Shown piece after piece: positions 54,490 through 63,573 of a stretch of DNA of 64,000 bases (positions are counted from its first letter, which is position 1; each line of letters opens with the position of its first letter). The notes beneath the pieces were generated by a model. That model was not told where the DNA came from, ran no database searches, and saw nothing but the letters and a program-made list of their open reading frames with translations. A program made the position numbers and the translations under genes. Source of the DNA: Akkermansia muciniphila (lineage in GTDB: Bacteria > Verrucomicrobiota > Verrucomicrobiia > Verrucomicrobiales > Akkermansiaceae); the NCBI GenBank assembly GCA_945860285.1, contig CAMAQB010000002.1, forward strand, positions 28,917 to 92,916, given 5' to 3'.

Positions 54490-55515
54490 TTACTTTTCAG
54501 GTTGAACTTCCGGCTGGACTTTCAACTCGATGCCATTCGCACCGCCGAAACCGATGTTCAGGCCGTCGAGCCTTTCCCGGATTTGGGGAGGAACCGCCGC
54601 TTTGTCCTGTTGGGTTTGATAGGGGCCCGACCATTGCAGATTATTGTCCTTGTCGAACACCTTGGCCTCGGTGGAATCACCGTCGCGGCTGATTTCAATT
54701 CTTCCCTCGCCATCCATCATGTTAACGGAGCTTTTCATTCCCATTTGAATGGCACCGCGGCCACCGGGTTGCAAATGCAGCATCCCCATGTTGGCGTCCT
54801 TCATCATCTTTTCCACCCGCCCTCTCAGGTCGGCGGCACCAGGTGGCAATATCTGGTTTCCCGCCGCGCCGCCGGCGATGTCATTCGCGCCCAACGCCTT
54901 CAAATTTTTTTCGATGGCATCGCGCATCTCCTTCGGCAGTCCTTCCAGCATTCTCTGCGGAGCCGGTCCGTCACCAGGCTCACAATTCTCCAGCCCGGCG
55001 ACCTGCTCGGCCGGACGCGGCACCAAGGCCAGGGATTTTTCACTCAACTGACCCCGATGAATCACGCTGACTTTGACCGAGTCGCCCGGCTTGTGTTTTT
55101 CGAGCACGTCGCAGAGGCAGTCGTGACACTTCACGGGTTGTCCATCAACCTGGGTGATGACATCCGATTCCTCGATGCCCGCCTGCGCGGCAGGACCGTT
55201 CGGATCGATCAGCCGGACCAAGGCGCACGCGTCCTCGGCCAGACCAAGATGCGCGGCCAGAACATGGGGAACAGGGGCCATGCCAAGACCGATATACGCC
55301 TTGTCCACAGCAGCCGCCTGTGCCTTTTGGGCATCTTTCTTTTCCTTGTTGCCCTCCGCAAGATCCGACTGGGCGGCTGCGGGCGCGGATTCCTCACGCT
55401 GCTCCTTGGGGGCTTGATTCGGTGCAAGAGGCTCAACTTTCTGTGGAGGTTCGAGGGCAAAAATCCGGAAAGCCGTGAGAGCGGAGATGCTTAATGTGAT
55501 GGTATGCAGTTTCAT
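54490..55515 (-). CDS. Exported PDZ-domain protein
   Basis: Signal peptide; YIGLGMAPVPHVLAAHLGLAEDACALVRLIDPNGPAAQAGIEESDVITQVDGQPVKCHDCLCDVLEKHKPGDSVKVSVIHRG. Confidence 0.85.
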   Translation of the reverse strand: MKLHTITLSISALTAFRIFALEPPQKVEPLAPNQAPKEQREESAPAAAQSDLAEGNKEKKDAQKAQAAAVDKAYIGLGMAPVPHVLAAHLGLAEDACALVRLIDPNGPAAQAGIEESDVITQVDGQPVKCHDCLCDVLEKHKPGDSVKVSVIHRGQLSEKSLALVPRPAEQVAGLENCEPGDGPAPQRMLEGLPKEMRDAIEKNLKALGANDIAGGAAGNQILPPGAADLRGRVEKMMKDANMGMLHLQPGGRGAIQMGMKSSVNMMDGEGRIEISRDGDSTEAKVFDKDNNLQWSGPYQTQQDKAAVPPQIRERLDGLNIGFGGANGIELKVQPEVQPEK

Positions 55516-55571
55516 AATTACTTGTTTTTTCTTTGCGATTGCAGCGACCCGATCCGGGACATTTGTTCAAA

Positions 55572-56219
55572 TTAATGGATTTTTTCGGGGACGATCATCA
55601 GCTCCTCGCGCGGGATGAAAAGCATGCGTTCGATGCCGTTCTCATCGCGAACGAGAACGCGGTCCTGATAGCGGAATCGCAGCACGCGTTTCGGCTGGCG
55701 GTTCTGTGTCCAGATCACACCTTCATCGGCAGCCTTTTGAATACCGGAGCCATAACTGGTGGTGACAATGCCCGGCGACATCGTTTTTGCCGGGAGTAAA
55801 GGGAGATTGCCGCCGTCCGACGAAGAGGCGAGAGGCTGCGCAGTTTGGTCCACGGGGATCAGGAAAGCAGCGAGACCGCCGATCGCGGCCACAGCAGCGG
55901 CGGCCAGCATTCTTTTTACGCGCAGGTGTTTCGCCTGGGGAGCCGCGACGGCATCCTTGTGGGAACCGGGAAACATCAACACCTTGTCGTTGAGAGCGAA
56001 GGGAACATCGGCAACAATCGCATGAAACCGGGCCATGCTTTTTTCATCAAGCGCACGTGGTTTCTGACCGACAAGCAAGGCCTCCAAAGGACGCAGCGAT
56101 GCATCCACTTCGCGTTGCCCGCACACCGCGTCCTCCAGGCGGGCAAGAGTGCGTTCGCTCAACCCGGCGGGTTTCAGTGAGCACAGGATGTTTTCCAATT
56201 CTTTGCGGTTCATTTCCAT
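55572..56219 (-). CDS. Single-TM protein, probable anti-sigma-factor-like partner of the adjacent sigma factor
   Basis: Soluble N-terminus, TM VKRMLAAAAVAAIGGLAAFLIPV, immediately downstream of an ECF sigma gene. Function inferred from position. Confidence 0.5.
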   Translation of the reverse strand: MEMNRKELENILCSLKPAGLSERTLARLEDAVCGQREVDASLRPLEALLVGQKPRALDEKSMARFHAIVADVPFALNDKVLMFPGSHKDAVAAPQAKHLRVKRMLAAAAVAAIGGLAAFLIPVDQTAQPLASSSDGGNLPLLPAKTMSPGIVTTSYGSGIQKAADEGVIWTQNRQPKRVLRFRYQDRVLVRDENGIERMLFIPREELMIVPEKIH

Positions 56220-56238
56220 GACTGAGACAGGTAAGTTG

Positions 56239-56844
56239 TTAAATCAAAAGATCGCCCTTGGTCTTGGACTCGATCAGTTTTCGCTTGAGGATTTCCAATC
56301 CGTATCGATAGCGCGAAGCGGCAGTGTTCTGTGAGATGCCGAGCATTTCGCCGATCTCGGCGAACGTTTTCTCCGCCCAGATTTTCAACAGAATCACCTC
56401 GGAGAATTTATTCGGCAGTTCCTTGATCCCCTGTTCAAGCTGCGACCTGGTTTCCTCGTCCGATGCTTCGGATTCAAACCATGGATCGAACTTCAGCGCG
56501 GCTTCACACTCCATCTCATCGGAAACATAGTCCTCGCGTTTTTTTCTGCGATCATCCTTACGACCCAGGTCGATCGACAGACGCCGGATCGTAGTGTAAA
56601 GGTAGGCCATCCACATTTCCTGACCACCGTCGAAGGTGCCGTCGTTGATTTTCTCGACAAGTTTCACCAAGGCATCCTGCACCACGTCCTCGGCATCGTG
56701 GGCGTTGCGCGTCTGACTCTTGGCAAAGAGCATCAGCCGCGGCCCCTGTTCGGACAGCCAATCACGCCAAGCGAGGGAAGAAGGGGATAAACTGATCGCT
56801 GCACTCATGGGAATATCAGGTTGCGAAAATCCAGCGTCATCCAT
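56239..56844 (-). CDS. ECF-type RNA polymerase sigma factor
   Basis: LMLFAKSQTRNAHDAEDVVQDALVKL (region 2), ELPNKFSEVILLKIWAEKTFAEIGEMLGISQNTAASRYRYGLEILKRKL (region 4). Confidence 0.9.
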   Translation of the reverse strand: MDDAGFSQPDIPMSAAISLSPSSLAWRDWLSEQGPRLMLFAKSQTRNAHDAEDVVQDALVKLVEKINDGTFDGGQEMWMAYLYTTIRRLSIDLGRKDDRRKKREDYVSDEMECEAALKFDPWFESEASDEETRSQLEQGIKELPNKFSEVILLKIWAEKTFAEIGEMLGISQNTAASRYRYGLEILKRKLIESKTKGDLLI

Positions 56845-56865
56845 GTCGCGATTTGTTTGTTTTTC

Positions 56866-59697
56866 TCAATTGCCGGCCAGCCATTGACGCAATGCCATGC
56901 CGGTGGCGGATGTGGAATTTGACGCGACTTGCTGTGGTGTGCCTTCCGCCACAATCCTGCCACCGTTGACCCCGCCACCGGGGCCGAGGTCGATCACCCA
57001 GTCGGCTGCCGCAATGACTTCCAATTGATGTTCGACAACCAGAACGCTGTGTCCGGCATCGCGCAACCTGGCGAATGCCTCCAGCAATTTTCTTACATCG
57101 CCGAAGTGCAGTCCGGTGGTTGGTTCATCGAACAGATATAGAGTCTGCCCTGACGAAGCCGGGCGTGCCAGTTCAACGGCAAGCTTCAAACGTTGAGCCT
57201 CGCCTCCGGACAGGGTGTTCGCCGCCTGTCCCAGGGTCAGATAACCGAGTCCGAGATCGTGCATCACATCGAGCAAATGCCTGATTTTCGGAACGGCTTG
57301 GAACAAGTCCCTGGCTTTGTCGATGCTGCATCCGAGCAGGTCTGCGATGTTGTGACCTTTGAAGGCGATTTCCAGGGTCTCGCGATTGAATCGTCGTCCC
57401 TCGCAGGCAGCACACGTCACCCAGGCATCGGGCAGGAAGTGCATTTCAATTTTGATGCGACCCGCACCCTCGCATCGCTCGCAGCGTCCGCCGCGGATGT
57501 TGAAACTGAAACGCCCGGAATTGTAGCCACGTTGTCGGGACATCGGCAGCTTGGAAAACAAATCCCTGACGATGTCGAACAATCCCGTATAGGTCGCCGG
57601 ATTCGAACGCGGGCTTCTGCCGATCGCGCTTTGATCGACCACGACCACCTTGCTCAGCCACTGCGCTCCTTCCAGCCCCGCATGAAGGCCTGGTGTCTCG
57701 CCCGAGCGGGAAAACCGGCGAATCAGCGCGCGGGCAATCACATCCTCGGCGAGGGTGGATTTTCCGCTACCGCTCGGGCCGGTGAGACAAACGATTTTCC
57801 CTAACGGAATCCGCACGTCCATTCCCGTCAGGTTGCGTTCGCTGACCTTCTTGACCACCAGCCAGGGGCCTTCACTTTTCACCGCTTGATGAACGGGCCA
57901 GACTCTTTTTTCCCGCAACCAGTCGACCGTCGGCAGGTGATGCAGGTCCTGCAATCGCCCGGCACCAAGAACCGCACCTCCGGAAACTCCCGCACCGGGA
58001 CCCATTTCGATCAGCCAATCGGCGGCGCGAATCACTGATTCATCATGTTCTACTACGACAATCGTATTTCCCATGTCGCGCAGATTGAGCAGGGCGGTGA
58101 TCAGTCGGCCGGTGTCTCCCGGATGAAGGCCGATGCTTGGTTCATCGAGAACATACAACACGCCTGAAAGCCCCGAGCCCAGTTGCGAGGCGAGGCGGAT
58201 GCGTTGAGCCTCGCCGCCGGAAAGAGTGCCACTGGCCCGATTCAATGCCAGATAGGATAGACCCACATCCATCAAAAAACCCAGCCGCCTGGAGGTATCG
58301 CCGAGCACTTGACGCAGCGCCGGATTTTTTTCCATCGGCATCTGAATTCCCTTCAACCACTGCAATGACTCGTTCACCGGCAGGGCGCAGAAATCCTGTA
58401 TCCCCAGCCAAAGACCACCCGAGCCTTCGACCCGCACCGCCAGAACCGATGCCTTCAGGCGTTTGCCGTTGCAGACCCGGCAGGGCCGGTGCGACATCAC
58501 CCGCAGCAAACGGCGGCGCGCTGCTTCCGATTTGACTTCCCTGACCTTGCGCTCCGCTTCCGGGCACAAACCTTCGATGGTTTTTGTCTTGCTGCGTTTC
58601 TCCAAACCAGCCTTCCATCCGGTGTCGACTTCCCCTCCATGGATCAACACCGCATGCAGGGATTCGGGCAAATCCTGCCACGTCGTTTGTTCGTCCACCC
58701 CGTGCATGCGCAACAGCGCCCGGGCCTCGCGCACGAACTGCAATCCGCGCGGTCCGCCGGGTTTCCACCATCCGGCCACCGCCCCTGACAGAACCGCTTT
58801 GGTTTCATCGGCAATCAACAAAGCAGGGTCACAGAACATTTCCGTGCCCACACCTTCGCAGGACTCGCAGGCGCCGAGATGGGAGTTGTAGGAAAAATGT
58901 TTGGGAGAAAGTTCACCCATCACAAAGCCCGTCTGCGGATTCCGATAACTGGTCTGAAAAGAGATCGTTGTCCATTCCTCCGCTCCGGGCTCGCTGAGCA
59001 GCACGCGGGCCTCGTTGCCGCACAGCCGCAAACAGGCCTCGATGCTGTCGGCCATGCGCGATTCCATCCCGCCGCGAATCACCAGTCTGTCGACCACGAT
59101 TTCAAGCGATGCGACGGATTCATGCGGCGAAACCTCTTCGATATCGAGCATCACGCCATTGACCCGAACTCTAACAAATCCCTGACGTTTTAGGTCGGAC
59201 AACAGCGCGGAAATGTCGCCCAGGTTCACGACGTCCACAGGTGCCAGCAACACCACCTTGGTGCCCTCGGCACGGGACAGCAGCGATGCAACGATGTCCC
59301 GGGCACTCATGCGCTCTAGTTTTTCGCCGGTCTGCGGGTCGTGCGGTACTCCGACCGCCGCCCACAAGACCCTCAGAAAATCGTAAATTTCCGTGGCGGT
59401 GGCCACCGTTGATCGCGGGTTGAGCCCACCGCTGCGTTGTTCGATCGCGATGGCCGGGCAAAGGCCGTCGATGCCATCGACATCCGGTTTTTCCAACTGA
59501 TCGAGAAACTGTCGCGCATAAGCCGAAAGCGATTCGACATAACGGCGCTGCCCCTCGGCATAAAGAGTGTGAAAGGCCAGAGAGGATTTTCCGCAGCCGC
59601 TGGGTCCAGTGATGACCACGAGTTTGCCCTTGGGAATGTCGAGGGAAACATTCTTCAGATTGTGCTGCCGGGCGCCCCTGATACGAATCATCTCCAC
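56866..59697 (-). CDS. uvrA: Excinuclease ABC subunit A
   Basis: IRIRGARQHNLKNVSLDIPKGKLVVITGPSGCGKSSLAFHTLYAEGQRRYVESLSAYARQFLDQLEKPDVDGIDGLCPAIAIEQ; zinc-finger motifs; LSGGEAQRIRLASQLGSGLSGVLYVLDEPSIGLHPGD. Canonical versus paralogous UvrA not resolved. Confidence 0.92.
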   Translation of the reverse strand: MEMIRIRGARQHNLKNVSLDIPKGKLVVITGPSGCGKSSLAFHTLYAEGQRRYVESLSAYARQFLDQLEKPDVDGIDGLCPAIAIEQRSGGLNPRSTVATATEIYDFLRVLWAAVGVPHDPQTGEKLERMSARDIVASLLSRAEGTKVVLLAPVDVVNLGDISALLSDLKRQGFVRVRVNGVMLDIEEVSPHESVASLEIVVDRLVIRGGMESRMADSIEACLRLCGNEARVLLSEPGAEEWTTISFQTSYRNPQTGFVMGELSPKHFSYNSHLGACESCEGVGTEMFCDPALLIADETKAVLSGAVAGWWKPGGPRGLQFVREARALLRMHGVDEQTTWQDLPESLHAVLIHGGEVDTGWKAGLEKRSKTKTIEGLCPEAERKVREVKSEAARRRLLRVMSHRPCRVCNGKRLKASVLAVRVEGSGGLWLGIQDFCALPVNESLQWLKGIQMPMEKNPALRQVLGDTSRRLGFLMDVGLSYLALNRASGTLSGGEAQRIRLASQLGSGLSGVLYVLDEPSIGLHPGDTGRLITALLNLRDMGNTIVVVEHDESVIRAADWLIEMGPGAGVSGGAVLGAGRLQDLHHLPTVDWLREKRVWPVHQAVKSEGPWLVVKKVSERNLTGMDVRIPLGKIVCLTGPSGSGKSTLAEDVIARALIRRFSRSGETPGLHAGLEGAQWLSKVVVVDQSAIGRSPRSNPATYTGLFDIVRDLFSKLPMSRQRGYNSGRFSFNIRGGRCERCEGAGRIKIEMHFLPDAWVTCAACEGRRFNRETLEIAFKGHNIADLLGCSIDKARDLFQAVPKIRHLLDVMHDLGLGYLTLGQAANTLSGGEAQRLKLAVELARPASSGQTLYLFDEPTTGLHFGDVRKLLEAFARLRDAGHSVLVVEHQLEVIAAADWVIDLGPGGGVNGGRIVAEGTPQQVASNSTSATGMALRQWLAGN

Positions 59698-59800
59698 ACG
59701 CCCACTTAAAACGCGAATCGTGCTTCTGGAAACTAAAAACTCCCCGTGGCGGAAGGAACCTTCATTGCCAGACGGTTTCTACTTCAGCGGAGCTAGAAGG

Positions 59801-59873
59801 TGGCTCGAGCCGGGATCGAACCAGCGACACATGAATTTTCAATCCATTGCTCTACCAACTGAGCTATCGAGCC
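59801..59873 (-). tRNA. tRNA-Phe (GAA)
   Basis: Reverse strand folds as GGCTCGA/TCGAGCC acceptor, GCTC..GAGC D-arm, ATGGA-TTGAAAA-TTCAT anticodon arm (GAA), GCTGG-TTCGATC-CCGGC T-arm, discriminator A. 73 nt, full CCA not encoded. Confidence 0.95.
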
Positions 59874-60025
59874 ATGCATTTCTGCATCGGACAACCTGCT
59901 TTGGGCGGGTCGGGACAGCGATTATGGAAACAAAAGCCGTTTTGGCAATGGAAAAATGCCTCGATCCTGAAAATTTCTGTCACCGATGATTGCACCGCAG
60001 TGCGGTTCTTCCTATGCTGATGCCC

Positions 60026-60856
60026 ATGGCCACTCTCACTCTCGGCAAGCGTACGGTGTTCTCTCTAACGGGAAACGACGCGGTCCGATACCTGAATGGC
60101 CAGGTGACTCAGGACGTGCGAAGGTTGTTGACAGATCCGGCACGCGCTTTGGCCACCTGCGTCACCGATGCGAAGGGTCGATTGCAGGCGCTTGCCACAC
60201 TGTATCTGATCGACCCGCAGAAGCCGGAAATTTTGATCGAATCCGCTCCGGAGCTGCGGGAAATGCTTTACGCAAGACTCGGCCGCTATTTGATTGCCGA
60301 TGATGCCGAGCTTGCCGATGTTTCCGACGAATGGATTCTGCTTCACCATCTTGGTCACGCACCAACCGGACAATCGTATGCTTATCCTCGACTGGGGATT
60401 GCAGGCTTCGACCAATGGGTTCCGGCAGATGTCGTAGTTTCTTTGGAAGATAAATTGACACAGCTCGAGTCGGAAAAAATCCGTATCGAACATGGTGTGC
60501 CGGCATGGGATGTCGACCTGCAACCAGGCATGCTGCCGCAGGAAGCGGGACTTGAGGAACTGACCTTGTCATTTCAAAAAGGCTGCTACATCGGCCAGGA
60601 AGTCATATCCCGCATCAAGTCTGCGGGCAAACTCAACCGCATCCTGCGAAAATTCCACTTGCGCAACGATCAGGTTGTCAAAGGCGGAGAACTGCTTTCC
60701 TTCGCTGGCCAGGATGTCGTCGGCACGCTCACCAGCGTGGTTTACCCCCACGCCTTGGGGTTTCTGCAGAAAAAAGGCTTCGGCCAAAAAACCTTCGACC
60801 TGCGGCTGTCCGATGGCAGCATACTCGCACAGGCGGTTGACATGGCCGAAGGATGA
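60026..60856 (+). CDS. ygfZ: YgfZ/GcvT-domain folate-binding protein
   Basis: LNGQVTQDVRRLLTDPARALATCVTDAKGRLQALATLYLI; signature KGCYIGQEVISRIKSAGKLNRILRKFHL. Confidence 0.88.
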   Translation: MATLTLGKRTVFSLTGNDAVRYLNGQVTQDVRRLLTDPARALATCVTDAKGRLQALATLYLIDPQKPEILIESAPELREMLYARLGRYLIADDAELADVSDEWILLHHLGHAPTGQSYAYPRLGIAGFDQWVPADVVVSLEDKLTQLESEKIRIEHGVPAWDVDLQPGMLPQEAGLEELTLSFQKGCYIGQEVISRIKSAGKLNRILRKFHLRNDQVVKGGELLSFAGQDVVGTLTSVVYPHALGFLQKKGFGQKTFDLRLSDGSILAQAVDMAEG

Positions 60857-60861
60857 CAGCC

Positions 60862-62271
60862 TTACCGCTGGATCAGGAAAATACGGTTTTCCCGATAGGT
60901 GATCACGGCATCCAGCTCGCGCATGAAGTCGGCTCCAAACAGACCCACGTAGTCGAGCTGCCCGCCGCTGCGGGTTGTCATGTCGGTGGCGAGGGTGCGG
61001 CGGTTCGTCAGTTCCACCTTGCCCATGGTGAGTTTTTTGATCACCGTCTCGCCCGCCGGTGCCGAGCCACCGATACCGTAAACCTTGTGTTCCATCGGAC
61101 CGACCTCACATCCATTCTTCTTAGCTTCGACAAGGTCGAGCAACGAGGTATTCGCTCCGGTATCGATCATGTAGGTGACCTTGTTCGCATTGAGCGTGCC
61201 ATCGACAAAAATGTGATTGCCGCGTCGCTCATACTGAAACGAATTGTACTTGCGCAGGTTGAGCAGTTCCTCGATTTTCAAAGCACCGCAATGGCGTAGA
61301 AAGATGTCGCCCGCCTCGGTCCAACTGTTGGCGAACTCCTGATCCTCCTTGGACAAATTCGCCACTGGAATTTGCTGCTCCTTGCCGGCGGCGAGCTTGA
61401 CCGTAATCACCGTGGAAGTTTTGGATACGATGTTCGCGCGAAAACTTTTTCCGTCGAGCGTTTTGAAAATGCGGAAGTTGAGCACCTCGTCCTTTTCCTT
61501 CACCTCACCCTCGACACCGGCATCGGTTGATTTCGCGGACTCGCCGTCGAGGCGTTTGACATCGGAATTGTCCGGACGGAAGAAAATGCGGTTTTCCTTG
61601 TAAGAAATCACCGTGTCGAGCTGCGAAAGCAGGTCCGCCCCGAACAATCCGGCGGAAGTCGAGTCCTTGGCATTCTCGGGTTTGTCCTTGTCCATGTCGG
61701 TGGCGAGGATCTTGCGGTTTTTGAAAACCGACTCGCCCATCGCAAGGGTCGGCACCTCGACCCAGCCCGCAGGCACTTCGCCCGCAACGCCATGGACCTT
61801 TTCCGTCATCGGCCCGACTTTCAATCCGCATTTTTCGACGATTTTCGTGTGCAGCAGGCTGGTGCCGGCTCCGGTATCGACAACAAAACGCGCGTCCTTG
61901 TCATTGAGCTTGGCGGTGATGATGATCGAATTGCCTTCGAGCGTCATCGGAAATGATTCGTACCCCCGCAACTCCAGCAGTTGGCGCACCGTCAGGCTCA
62001 GGCATTTTTGCAGGAACAGAGCCTTTTCCTTGCTCCAGCCTTTGATGTACTCCTGGTCTTCGGCGGAAAGGCTGGTCAACGGGACCACGGCGCGACGTTT
62101 GTTTTCCATCAGCAGGGTGGCGGAAGTATCGGTCTTGTCGATCAACGCGGCCTTGATTTCCTTGCCGGTGGAGCCCTTGAACACCCGGTATTCCTGGCCG
62201 CTCTCGGTCGTCTGCGCCCGCAGCGAAGCCATTCCGGATACGGCGAAAATGATGCAAATCAATCTTTTCAT
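60862..62271 (-). CDS. Exported protein with two tandem [SHD1-like, retropepsin-like aspartyl protease] units
   Basis: Signal peptide; unit 1 EYRVFKGSTGKEIKAALIDKTDTSATLLMENKRRAVVPLTSLSAEDQEYIKGW plus DARFVVDTGAGTSLLHTKIVEKCGLKVG; unit 2 LNFRIFKTLDGKSFRANIVSKTSTVITVKLAAGKEQQIPVANLSKEDQEFANSW plus VTYMIDTGANTSLLDLVEAKKNGCEVG. Confidence 0.88.
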   Translation of the reverse strand: MKRLICIIFAVSGMASLRAQTTESGQEYRVFKGSTGKEIKAALIDKTDTSATLLMENKRRAVVPLTSLSAEDQEYIKGWSKEKALFLQKCLSLTVRQLLELRGYESFPMTLEGNSIIITAKLNDKDARFVVDTGAGTSLLHTKIVEKCGLKVGPMTEKVHGVAGEVPAGWVEVPTLAMGESVFKNRKILATDMDKDKPENAKDSTSAGLFGADLLSQLDTVISYKENRIFFRPDNSDVKRLDGESAKSTDAGVEGEVKEKDEVLNFRIFKTLDGKSFRANIVSKTSTVITVKLAAGKEQQIPVANLSKEDQEFANSWTEAGDIFLRHCGALKIEELLNLRKYNSFQYERRGNHIFVDGTLNANKVTYMIDTGANTSLLDLVEAKKNGCEVGPMEHKVYGIGGSAPAGETVIKKLTMGKVELTNRRTLATDMTTRSGGQLDYVGLFGADFMRELDAVITYRENRIFLIQR

Positions 62272-62301
62272 AAAAATATCTAACAGGAAAAATGCAGGCT
62301 C

Positions 62302-63573
62302 TTATTTGAACTCGCTGCTCTTGATGTATTCGACCCAGTCGGCTTCCATTTTTTCCACGCTGTCAAATCCGTAGATCTTGGCAAACTCAATCGGCTCGGG
62401 GATGGTATTGTTCGACTCCACCCGGCGTACCAGGCGGGCGAACGCGCAAATCCGCTTCGGATTGCTTTGCAGATAATTCGCAAACGAATAGACCAGCACC
62501 AGTTTGGCCGGATTGAGCGATGCCTGATCGACCCCGAGAATTTCCTGCAAATTGGGGGTGAGCTTGCCGCGTTTCACCTCTGTTTTCAAAATTTTTGCCC
62601 ACGCCGTGCCGTCCTCATATCCCGATTTGGAAGTGATCTCGATTCCCGATGAACCGCTGGCATCGATCAAATGCGTCTCGGTCTTCTCGGCGAGTTTGAT
62701 TTCCTTGTAGTAGGCGTGACCGGTGACGATGGTGAAGTATCCTTTTTGACCCACGCTGCCGACTCCGCCCATTTGCTGGTTGAGCAGATGACCGGCAAGA
62801 CAGTGAGTGGGAAACGGGGTGAACACTTTTTTGAACTCGATGCCGTTGTCGATGTTGAACACCGAAGCCACCGGGTGGAAATTCCCCTTCTCCTGCTCTT
62901 CCTTGGGCAGGGCGACGGTATTGCCGCCGACCTTGTCCCATATGGCCTTGACCTGCGCCACTTCCTTCTGGGCTTCCGCATTGGCGGCATCCTCCATCAG
63001 AACTTTGGCATACCAATCGCCCAAGGCCTTGTAGATCTTGCGGTCCTCGACCACGAAAATCACCCGGCGTTTGTCACCCCAGTCGCGCCGGAAGTTCATG
63101 TGATAAAACGCCATGCCGTGCCATAGCCGCTCGGCGATCTCCGCGACAACATGGGGCCGGACATCCCCCGCGTAGGCGATGAGGAAATGTTCCGTCTCCA
63201 TCTGGTCAAAGGGCCCGACCGTCCGGTCTCCCCCGGTGAGCGACAATTTTTTGTCGAGCTTTTTGAAGGTCTTCGAATCCAGCCTGACATCCTTTTCGGG
63301 TTCGCTCAATACGCCCTCGGTCAGGATTTTTTCATCAGCCTGGGCGTTTTCGACCAGATACTGGCGGTCGGCCAGCGACAGGTCGGTCACCAGCAGTTTC
63401 TTTTCCTTGCGGTCGGGACCAACGAGAATCACGTTGGCTCCATCCAGCTTCACCAGCGAGGCATCCAGGGTGCTCCCTTTCAGCGATGTCCACACGCGAC
63501 TGTCCTCCGCCTGCAGCAAGGTGGCGGAGAACACCGCAACAGCCAACACAATGAATGAATGTATGTTTTTCAC
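62302..63573 (-). CDS. Exported protein with N-terminal SHD1-like domain and a degenerate gluzincin-like region
   Basis: SRVWTSLKGSTLDASLVKLDGANVILVGPDRKEKKLLVTDLSLADRQYLVE; later CLAGHLLNQQMGG occupies the position expected of HExxH but lacks it. Start chosen at GTG 63573 (VKNIHSFIVLAVAVFSATLLQAED). Confidence 0.6.
   Translation of the reverse strand: MKNIHSFIVLAVAVFSATLLQAEDSRVWTSLKGSTLDASLVKLDGANVILVGPDRKEKKLLVTDLSLADRQYLVENAQADEKILTEGVLSEPEKDVRLDSKTFKKLDKKLSLTGGDRTVGPFDQMETEHFLIAYAGDVRPHVVAEIAERLWHGMAFYHMNFRRDWGDKRRVIFVVEDRKIYKALGDWYAKVLMEDAANAEAQKEVAQVKAIWDKVGGNTVALPKEEQEKGNFHPVASVFNIDNGIEFKKVFTPFPTHCLAGHLLNQQMGGVGSVGQKGYFTIVTGHAYYKEIKLAEKTETHLIDASGSSGIEITSKSGYEDGTAWAKILKTEVKRGKLTPNLQEILGVDQASLNPAKLVLVYSFANYLQSNPKRICAFARLVRRVESNNTIPEPIEFAKIYGFDSVEKMEADWVEYIKSSEFK

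Noticed and set aside
59801-59873. tRNA-Phe considered as an integration site
   Set aside because: Flanked by uvrA and ygfZ. No duplicated 3' tRNA fragment or integrase nearby.
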